In this document: positions 55,764-64,000 of the stretch, in pieces | How positions within the stretch are numbered: the stretch's first letter is position 1 | Layout: each line of letters starts with the position of its first letter | Origin: Grifola frondosa | Lineage: Eukaryota > Basidiomycota > Agaricomycetes > Polyporales > Grifolaceae | Length of the DNA: 64,000 nucleotides | Direction of reading: 5' to 3' | Assembly: GCA_001683735.1 (NCBI GenBank) | Contig: LUGG01000013.1 | Span: 806,001-870,000, forward strand | Made by a program: the position numbers and the translations under genes | Notes under the pieces: model-generated | Told to the model about the DNA's origin: nothing | Databases searched by the model: none | Seen by the model: only the letters and a program-made list of their open reading frames with translations

Positions 55764-58700
55764 ATGACGTCGAATCCATCCGCAATTAAAAGACCACTTG
55801 CGTCAAGCTCGTTAACCCACACGCGAGACCTACCATTTCTGTCGAAGAATGGGAAGCAAAGTCGCCTCTTGGAGACCTAGAGGCAAGGAGCATTAATGCC
55901 ATCAAAGTGGCGAGCGAGAGGACAGCGCTGCCGCTGAAGGTGCGCCGTCTACGAATTCTAAATGACATTGTTACGTTTTGAACTACCGCTCGTCAAGTTC
56001 AGCGTGGAGGACCCTAGTTCGTCGTCGCAATCTTCGACCCCGGTCCTTCGCAATAAGCTTGCCCCGGCCTCCCGCCCGTCAACGCCCAGTCTTTCTTCTG
56101 CGACCCGCACGCCAGCCACACATGCGCTCCATCCGAAACACCCCATCCAGACGCCACAGCAATTCTACGACTGGTTCGCACTGATAGACCGGTCGGTTGC
56201 GCACAGCCAGGAAGCCCACTTCCGTGCGCACCTCGAAAGTGTGTCCGAACATCTTGAGACGTGTGACCGACTCGTACAGCGGATTGACGAGGTAGATTCT
56301 GAGGTGGAGGGCATGCTGCAGGGATGGAGGAGCGTGGAGGAAGGTGGGAAAGTCTCAAAGATGCGTGCGAGCAATTGCTTGAGGAACGGGTGCGTCATAT
56401 CGTTAGTCGCTTGCGCACGCATCTCATGAGCCAATGTCACAGGATAGACTACTCGGCATCACAGAGTCCATAGGAGAAAGACTAGAATATTTCCAGGAGC
56501 TGGAGCATGCTACTCGGATGCTGAACATCCTGGCGAGTCTCCGTTCTGCAGACGGACTTCCTGTATATGGTCGAACGTGTGGACATTTGCATCGACTACC
56601 TCAAGGCGCATGTAAGTTCTTTCCGGATCTGGTCGTTTCACGATACTCATTAGCAACCCAGCGGCATTTCCGCGAAGCAGAAATCTACCTTCTGCGCTTT
56701 CAACAATGCATGACACGGGCTATGACCCTAATCAAGATGTACTTCGTCGGCTCGCTAAGAGCTCTTACTACTGATGTATCGAGGCGGATGTCAGAGAAGG
56801 TATTCCTATCACAACTCATGATGACTGTGACTTAACTCTTTTGTTAGGACGTATCCTCTACGGCGCAGATGCATCTGCTTTACACACGGTTCAACTCCGT
56901 ATCTACGCAGTTATCACCGCTCTTGGCTGAACTCGAGCGGCGAGCGCAAGCACACCCCGAGGAACTCTCTGCGTTACTTAGTGAATGTCATTCAGCATAC
57001 TTCTCTGCGCGGAAGAGCTTGCTCGTCGGTCGCTGATGGAAGAAATCAAAGGCCTCGATCCAACCAGAACCGAACTGGTTGAGCTGGTGAGCATCAAGAT
57101 CTCCATCTCTGCGAAACACTGATACAACGGCACTTCGAAGACAAGAGCAGGCTGTAGCTACCTCAAACAACTATGCACAGATGAATTTAATCTTTTCCGG
57201 GCATTCTTCAACTCAGGCGAAAATCAGCTCTAGTAGGCTCCTTTCGTCACGACATGGCGGGGTTATTTGCTAACAGCGTGATAAACAGTCAGTATCTCGA
57301 AGGCCTGTGTGACTACCTATATGATGACCTCCGGCCGCGCATCCTGCACGAACCGCGTCTCACTGCACTCTGCGAGGTGTGCACAGTGTGTGCAGGCGCT
57401 CATGGTGCTCGATGTCCTCGCTTCCCGAAGACGAAGACGCGGACGCGGACGAGCTGAACCTCGATTTGGACCACACGAGGCACGGCAAGATGGGCCTCCG
57501 AACGCTGCATATCAGCCACTTGCTGCAGATGGTGCTGCAGGATGCGCAGACGCGGCTGTTCTTCAAGGCACAGGCGGTCATTCAGGCTGAGATCAGGTAT
57601 TACATACCCAAGGCCGAGGATCTTGCGTATCCAGAGAAACTCGTAGGTGAGGATATCCCTTGGATATGTGGCCGGAGCCCTAGTTATGAACGATCGCGCA
57701 GCCGCTCGGAAGATCTTGTCCGGTGCCGACCTCAAGGAGAAAGAAAGCGTGAGCCAGTTGTTTCAGCTCAAATCTCTAGACAAGCAGGATACTTGGTTCC
57801 CTACCTTGCGCAAGACGGTCTGGGTGCTATCTCAACTTCACGAATACGTTAAGGTATATCTACACCTCGCGCTTTCTTCTGTGCCATCAACGCACTGACC
57901 CCTTCGTGCAGCCGGCAATATTCGACGATCTGGCGCAAGAAGCCGTCACCTATGCCGACAGTCGCTTGTTAGCGCCGCGGAGACGCTGAAGTCGAAGAAC
58001 CCACCATCGTCGGTATTGGTGGGCAGCTCTTCCTCACGCGTCACCTGCTCATCTTGAAAGAGATGACGCAGAACTTGGACCTTGTCCAGAAGGATGTCGA
58101 CCGCGGAATCGATTTGTCTGGTGTCACAGGTACGTTCCCTCGGGATTTACGCTGAAATCATCGTCCTCACGTTGAATACTGCCTGGCAGATACACTAGCG
58201 TCTATGCTTGGTAAGACAACGTCTCTGCTCCCGAATGCCCTCTTTGCCTCCCTGGGTATGCCTCGCGACGAAAATATGACGGATGTTAGACATGTACGCA
58301 CTGGCACCTGTTTACCTTGCGCCCTTGTTTACGGCACTGACGTCTACCAGGGCATCGACCTCGAGCTCAAACGCGCCTGCGAAGACGTCATCTCCTCCTG
58401 CGCTGAGCCCGCATGCGCCCCGCTCCGCTCGTGGGTCGAGCGCGTCCGCACATATAACCGTGACGCCGCCGCCGCCCCTGCAGAGCACGCGCTGCTCGCG
58501 GAGCAGCCGTGGGCGTCGCAAGCCACAGCCACGGCGCTCATCGCCGCGTTCCGCCTGGCGTGGCGCGCGACCTGCGCGCAGCGGTTGCGCGCCTGCGGCT
58601 GTACCTCGAGGATGACCGCACGGTGGGCGTGCTCGTGCGGCACGTGCAGGACCGCATCGTCGACGAGTGCGCCGAGTTCCGCGCGGTGGTGTGGGACATG

Positions 58701-58850
58701 TATGCAGGGGCGCTGCGCACGGAGCTCGGCAGCGAGGACGGGGTAAGGGCGATGCTGATAGAGATTTGTGAGGAGCATGGTGGGGCCGATGCTGCCACTG
58801 CCACCGGGTCAGGGCTTCAAACTGCGTCTGCGGCGGGCACTTCCACATGA
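55764..58850 (+). CDS. COG3: COG3 (Sec34), conserved oligomeric Golgi subunit, frame-disrupted
   Basis: Subunit of the COG tethering complex that guides retrograde vesicles at the Golgi. Conserved blocks are all in order: TISVEEWEAKSPLGDLEARS; an intron; the disordered FSVEDPSSSSQSSTPVLR; QQFYDWFALIDRSVAHSQEA; HLETCDRLVQRIDEVDSEVE; RLEYFQELEHATRMLN; TDFLYMVERVDICIDYLKAH; RHFREAEIYLLRFQQCMTRA; YLKQLCTDEFNLFRAFFNSG; YLEGLCDYLYDDLRPRILHE; GYVAGALVMNDRAAARKIL; LDKQDTWFPTLRKTVWVLSQ; QLFLTRHLLILKEMTQNLDL; ARLRLYLEDDRTVGVLVRHV. Introns such as about 55933-55991 and 56389-56443 are normal. Between several blocks the frame changes by one base with no intron (near 55807, 56350, 56527, 56550, 57033, 57395, 57425, 57660, 57955, 58010, 58573). 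Blocks themselves show no decay, so sequence error or very recent damage is more likely than an old pseudogene. The start at 55764 is the best ATG. Confidence 0.82.
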
Positions 58851-59161
58851 CGTGGACGTGCAAACTCGAGTCTCTCAATGCCATTGTAAATTAAATGCGG
58901 GGTATTTTGGGCGAGATGGGGGTTAGACGGCTAGGCTACATACTGCTCGAAAACCAAACGTGGTACGGCCCCTACTTGTAATCGTATAGCACTCTCAGTC
59001 CTTGGTGAGTATGAATGAGGGGAAGCGGTCCGCGTGTGAAAGGAGAGGAAGTAGTTGGGACAGAAAACAGCATGAGGTATCATGAGTAATCGTTAGAGTC
59101 GTGGCGACACGATACCCGAGGCGGTGAGAGTGTGAGTGAACGGACACATAGATGAAGCCAT
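58851..59161. other. Convergent intergenic region
   Basis: About 310 bases after the COG3 stop, no coding or structural signal. Confidence 0.4.
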
Positions 59162-59883
59162 CTATGAGATGAGATGAAGAGCAATATGAACAACCAAAAA
59201 ATGAAAGAGCACGCGCAGGAGGCGGCGGGGAGGCTCTGCAGAATCAGTCGCCCCAGCTCTGCGATATCTTCCCGACGTCCCTATTTTGAAAGCCGCGGCG
59301 TGCGGCGTGGCCTCCCCAGGCGAGAAATAGCCACCCTCCTCAGCCGGTGGGCTCGTGCTCTCGGCGGTAGACAGCGGGCTCAGAGCAGGTCCATCGCCTG
59401 TAGGCCCATGCTGTCTGCCGTCACGGGCGATGCGTCCGCCTGTCCCTGCGCCCCCACACCAGTACCCAATTGTTTGCCTTTACTATCACTCTCAGACACC
59501 ACCCGACAGGCGCACCACCGCCATCCTGGGATGCGCCCTGCCTCCCCCTGTCCTCTTCGAAGCGGCCAAGGCGACCGCGCGTAGTGGTCCGCCCCTGTCG
59601 TACACGGCCGCGGCCGTGAACCCCCCGGGAACCTCGTACGAGGCGGATGTTCAGGTATGGGTTTGTGCACGCCGCTGTCGGGGTCGGCCTCTGGTGGCAG
59701 GTATGACGCATCGCCCGGGTGGAGGGAGGAGGTGGAGCGGCTCGTCTGTATGGAGGGCGAGGGGTCGCGCTCGGGCGAATAGGACGGGGCGCGCGGGTGC
59801 GCGGCAGGGTGCATGGAGTCGGTGGGAGTCGGGGGCGGCGGAGCTGGAGGCGCAGGGCGAGGCGGGGTGGTGCGCGCGGACAC
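59162..59883 (-). CDS. Low-complexity Pro/Ser-rich protein, C-terminal exons, hypothetical
   Basis: Minus-strand frames with biased, disordered composition. One exon candidate (59883 downward) is Pro-rich and reads APPAPPPPTPTDSMHPAAHP and PSIQTSRSTSSLHPGDASYL. A later stretch in another frame reads LSPLSTAESTSPPAEEGGYF followed by SPGEATPHAAAFKIGTSGR and ends at a stop by 59162. Such Pro/Ser tails are common in fungal membrane-anchored or regulatory proteins. Introns between the pieces are not certain and the 5' end, which may extend towards 60544, is not resolved. GC-rich DNA makes chance open frames likely, so this is a weak call with no function. Confidence 0.3.
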
Positions 59884-61451
59884 GCTGTGGTCGGGCGCGT
59901 GTGGAGAGCCCTGTTGTGGAGGTTGAAGGGGAGCGCGGCGTTAAACGTTGACCATTTTCCTGTCGGAGATGGAGCAGAAGAGGAAGGGCGCAGAATAAGA
60001 CCCGGCTAGGAAGGTTAGAGTCGCGAGGCGGGGTGGCACGTACCCTTCCTTGGAGCGGACGATCGTCCCAGACGCTCCTTCATTTTTTGCGAGTCGACGA
60101 CATAGCTGCGGATGCTATAGCGAGTCAGATGGACATTCTCGCACAGACGTACGAGAAGCACGACGCACGGGGGAACCTCGTCAGCGGGTGGATGAGGTGG
60201 GTGCGCTCGTCCGGCCCTCCCTGTCCACATGTGTGAGCTCGCGTGCATGGTAACGAGAGACGATACTCACGGGGCTTCGTGAACGCGAGCGAAGGCAGCA
60301 ACCAAAGACCTGGGAGAGGAATGAACACATTGAAAGAGTCGCTGCCTGGCCGCAGCAACGAGAGCGAAGCAGATTTCCTGGCTTGCCAAAAGCGGAAATC
60401 CCGGCCGCGGTTCCCACCCCGGCCACCGAGCCGGCCACCGAGATTCGGCGGTCGATCTATAGCACTCTGATCGACGCGCTCAACATACTTGCTCCTCGAG
60501 GCTCTATCGAGGGCCACCAGATCATCCTCTCCCGTTCCTCCCAAAGTTTAACTTACAACACAAATTCGCTCGGATGTCTAGCCCGGCCTCGTCTCCACAA
60601 GTGAACGGCGATGGAATGTAGTTGCAAATGCACTCCCGTCGACCGGGCCACGCCACGTTAAATCACCTCGACGGTTGTGGCCCGCACGGAACTCAAAACA
60701 AAATATGCCCATATGAGCACTAACAATCTGATGGTCCAACAGGGCCTGGCTCTGTACAAAATACTAATCTGATAAACGAGACCACTGATAGAAAGGCAGA
60801 TCAATCTAGGTCTGATAAGCAGCAGCACTCGGATACGCAATCTTGTCGCGCAGTGCGAAATATCGCCGGATACGGCGACTCATTAGCTGCTATTAGCTGA
60901 CTACCCTGGAATATAAAGTTTTCAAAATATACATGCATCCCTGCGCATCTCCATATAGCAAGCACCGAAGGTACAGTATCTTTACACATCGGAAGGATCC
61001 CGAGTTAGCCGCTGAAAGAACCGTCCGTCCATCACGATGAAGCATGTTCAAGCCCTACTTCGCGAGATGCCCAACAGCCCGCTGCCGCACGCAGGTCCGC
61101 CTGGGCCCCCAACCGCGTCTTCCTATCTAGAGAGCGGAGCTCGCCAGCTGCTTCCTCAATCAATGATGTGAGCGGCACACGCTGGCAGTGGGAGGCAGAA
61201 CCAGCCACGGCCCTTTCTGACGGGTACAAAACGACGATCAGCAGCAATCAGCCGGTGGTACGCGGTTCGAGATCCCAAGTCTGCGGCCTGGTGGTCCAGA
61301 TCTCCATGAAAAAAGAGGCTCCAATGCTGGACTGGCGAATGATGTTGCGCATGCTCTAGTTCCCGGCATTGCTCCTGTATGGATGTGAGTGTGTGCGGCT
61401 GCAGAAAATTCATGCACGTACCGGTGACGACCGGGGCCAAGTCGGATCTCC
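59884..61451. other. GC-rich region, unresolved
   Basis: Open frames occur on both strands (for example 60125-60544 minus and 60383-60604 plus) but none has a recognised motif. 60600-61040 appears non-coding. The 5' exons of the minus-strand hypothetical gene may lie at 59884-60544. Confidence 0.3.
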
Positions 61452-63445
61452 TCAGGCAGAATTCCCGGACCCGTTCGAAAGAATCCTAACAGTGCCACAC
61501 ACACCCCCAAAAAGAAGAAAGACAGAATCAAATACGTACCGATTCCATTCCAGAGAGAGATAGTCGCAGCCGAGTCGACGCGGGAGGACCCCATAGGCGA
61601 GCGCCACTAGAATTCGAACCGCACGACCAGTCAGAAGTGCGATCAATAAAAAATGAAATCCCACATGTAGCCAGCGCGGTGAACAGTACAGCCAGAACGG
61701 TGCGCCCACGGATACGCGCGAACAATCTGTCATGCATACGTACCTCAAGGTTACGCAGACAAGAACCTTACGCCGGGGCAGCCTCGGAACTGTCACAAAC
61801 ACAACGCGCATCACAGGACGCACAACGCGAACGCAGACAGACAGATGGGCAGTGGGAGTAACGCGGCGCCCTTGCCCTGTGCCTCGCAAGCCGACGATCG
61901 AAAGTCAGGACGGCCGCGCTGCTTCGGGCGGCGTTCTGCATCACCGTCAGGGACGGGAAGGGTAGGAATCGGGTAAGAGCGCACCATAACAGACATGCTT
62001 CGGGCGGCCTGAGGAACGTTGTGGCTTCACCCGCGACGGGCAATTCGGCACCATATTTGAATCTCTCATGCCCATCTATGCCCACGGGCCATGTGAGCAC
62101 GATCGAGAACGGAGAATCTCATCCGAGAGGCACATACGCGATGCCAGTGCGCACCGCCGACGGGATGTGGTGATGGGCCGACGCGGCTCAAGTGATGGGC
62201 GATGTCGAACGGCGACCCACCACCAGCGCGCGAGGCAGCTTAAGTAGCCCTCGGGAGCAGAGCGCGGGCAGCCACGAGATTGCAGTCCTCGACTACGAAG
62301 CTCGGTCCCGAGACAGCTCGAGCTCGACGCTGGCAACAGGTGCCGCGCGCACGCGCGCGGCGGCCGAGTGATCCGCGAAGACGGCCATCCCGTGCCGGAC
62401 AGTAAAATTAACGCATCCATTCAGTCCTTCGCGCTACCTCTCCCCTGTTGTAGCGCTGCGAAGATCAGGGTGCTGCCGCCGCACATGTTCTTTATTCCCC
62501 GGGGCTTCTGTTCTATAGCCCCCGCGCCGCAGACGCGTGTGACAGGTTGCTGGGTGTATTGAACGCCGTGCGAGCGAGCGGGCGGGCAAGTCGGCGGATA
62601 CGTATATACATGCATTGCAGCGTCGCCAGTGCCAGTGCGGAGTCGCTGGCTGCTCCCGCAGATGTCGCCCCCAGCATTCACCCAACATGTAGCGCGCCAC
62701 GCTCGCCGGGTCCGATGCCCTTGCTTGCTTCTCTTCCCTGCTTACCTCCATGGACCTGCCACAAGACCCGGAACGTCGCGTCCGTCACGGAGTACAGTGT
62801 GCCCTGAGCGCAGGCGTGTGGCACCTGGTTCCCGTCTAGATTGAGCGACCCGATGGGGCAGGAAGGCAGGCATGCAGGGAGCAGCCCGCGGCAGTGCACA
62901 TGTATAGCACGTTCCTCCGTGCACGACGGTCGACGTCCCGCGGCAGACGTCCTCCCCACGGAAGTGCGGCAGCGCGAGCAGGCAAACGGGACGGAGGGCA
63001 CATGCCCTGCCGCTGGGACGAGAGCAGCAGCAAATCCAGGCATTCCTGCGTTGCGGAAATAGCGCTTCCCAATCGGCGCGAAAAGTCACTGGCGGGTCGC
63101 ATGGCGTGGCAAGAAAGGCGACGAACTGGTCAATCGCGCAGAGCCGGCGGCTTCACAGGGTGCGAGACCCTGGCACCAGCAGAGGGGACCTGGATTGGCA
63201 GCGCCCACATACGCGTGTGCGTTCGACACGTCATGCATGTCTGACTTAGACGATCATGAACAAAGATAAAGTTGTCGCTGGGCAGGCGGTAAAGCTCCGG
63301 GGTGGCGCCCAGCTGGTGAATGGAAGGGAGTGGGATGACCTGTTCGCGAGTGCAGCCGGCTGGGAAGGGCAACATTGTCACACCATTGCTGAGGGAGTGC
63401 GGCAGAGAATAGGGTCAAAATGACGAGAATGTCGAGCGGGCGCAT
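61452..63445 (-). CDS. Possible secreted or membrane protein, unidentified, weak
   Basis: A tentative multi-exon reading on the minus strand. The ATG at 63445 opens a signal-peptide-like MRPLDILVILTLFSAALPQQ. Further pieces are PLPSIHQLGATPELYRLPSD (about 63340-63270), FRGEDVCRGTSTVVHGGTCY (about 62960-62900), GSLNLDGNQVPHACAQGTLY then SVTDATFRVLWQ (about 62850-62760), and a hydrophobic segment HVGFHFLLIALLTGRAVRIL (about 61670-61610) before a GTACGT donor. These look less random than the rest of the region, and some are bounded by plausible GT/AG sites, but they fall in several frames and I cannot join them with confidence. The coordinates give only the span inspected. Could equally be two genes or chance. 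Confidence 0.2.
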
Positions 63446-64000
63446 CAGACTGGCACGTGGGGGTCGACCGTGGCGGTGGTATAAACCATAAAGTTTCCAA
63501 TAGTTCGAAGGCTTCTCTGACAAACCTTCAGAACAAAATCAGGCATCTTGCGCAGCCTCGCTCCGGGTGATGTATCATGCGCTGCGTTCTCGAGCGCGTG
63601 AAGGCCTGAGTTGCACGGCAGGCGAGCCGATTGATAGTGGAGAGGCTCATCATGTCGAGACCAGGAAGCACGAAGGAGATAAATAAATGATTGCATACAT
63701 GTTTCACGGACAACAATTGGGCGACGTACGGACACGGTGGCGAAGATGTTCGGAAGTGAGGGAAGCCTTCTAGCGCGGAACAAGAAAAGGGACGGCAGTT
63801 GGCGTACCTAGACATGTCGGAGATAGGAAAGCTAGAGCGAATTTGGCAGACTTCTCTCACTGAGAGGGGGTGCGGGAGAAAGAAAGAGCGTGGGATAGAG
63901 GGAGGCTACCGGAGCGGTGGGTATTGACAGGCTCGTGGCGTCATCTTACGGAGAATTGAGACAGGAGCAGGTCATGGATGAGCTGCGGATTGAGGTGCTC
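63446..64000. other. Window end, nothing resolved
   Basis: Minus-strand open frames (63445-63783, 63528-63860) show no domain. If the weak minus-strand gene is real, its promoter or further 5' exons lie here. Confidence 0.3.

Overview
This window looks like nuclear DNA of a filamentous basidiomycete (Agaricomycetes). Genes are broken by many short introns of about 45-60 bases with GTRNGT...YAG borders. Several genes belong to families typical of mushroom-forming fungi: a FunK1 kinase, a DUF6533 membrane-protein remnant, a GH18 chitinase, a Zn2Cys6 factor with a fungal_trans domain, and a FUSC-like transporter. Housekeeping genes (G-protein alpha subunit, RanGAP, API5, COG3, BCS1-like ATPase) and an intron-containing tRNA-Ser sit among them. 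All calls come from reading the sequence; splice sites are my own and the less conserved ones are approximate.

Layout, left half. 0.3-3.4 kb: R3H/G-patch splicing protein (SQS1-like), plus strand. 3.7-4.8 kb: multi-pass membrane protein. 5.2-8.2 kb: a divergent pair, a HIT zinc-finger protein (minus) and a SET-domain lysine methyltransferase (plus), sharing about 240 bases of promoter. 8.9-10.0 kb: small four-helix membrane protein. 10.6-12.1 kb: secreted chitinase. 12.1-17.0 kb: gene-poor, with a possible decayed membrane-protein gene and an unusual hairpin plus CCCGT repeat tract at 15.3-15.5 kb. 17.0-19.3 kb: Zn2Cys6 transcription factor. 20.4-21.8 kb: OB-fold protein (minus). 22.6-24.0 kb: unidentified multi-exon gene. 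24.9-29.4 kb: FUSC/aromatic-acid-exporter-like membrane protein. 29.7-32.3 kb: API5.

Right half. 33.0-33.8 kb: DUF6533-type pseudogene. 34.3-37.0 kb: FunK1 kinase. 37.5-39.3 kb: a DUF7770-like gene fragment and a pseudogene with nonsense codons and frameshifts. 39.6-41.6 kb: a second SET-domain gene (minus). 42.7-44.0 kb: RanGAP. 44.7-45.3 kb: cytochrome-b5-like MAPR protein (minus). 45.6-47.6 kb: a 2.0-kb DNA transposon with 70-bp terminal inverted repeats and TA target duplication, carrying only a truncated transposase helix-turn-helix. 49.7-52.4 kb: BCS1-like AAA ATPase. 53.1-54.6 kb: G-alpha. 55.4 kb: tRNA-Ser(CGA), minus. 55.8-58.9 kb: COG3, whose conserved protein can only be read through a series of single-base frame changes. 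59-64 kb: GC-rich, weakly interpretable, with candidate exons on the minus strand.

The genes do not form an obvious pathway or cluster; this is ordinary mixed fungal gene order. The notable signals are the TA-flanked transposon, the cluster of decayed accessory genes at 32-39 kb, the roughly 12-base CCCGT repeat, and recurrent single-base frame breaks in a few otherwise conserved genes.
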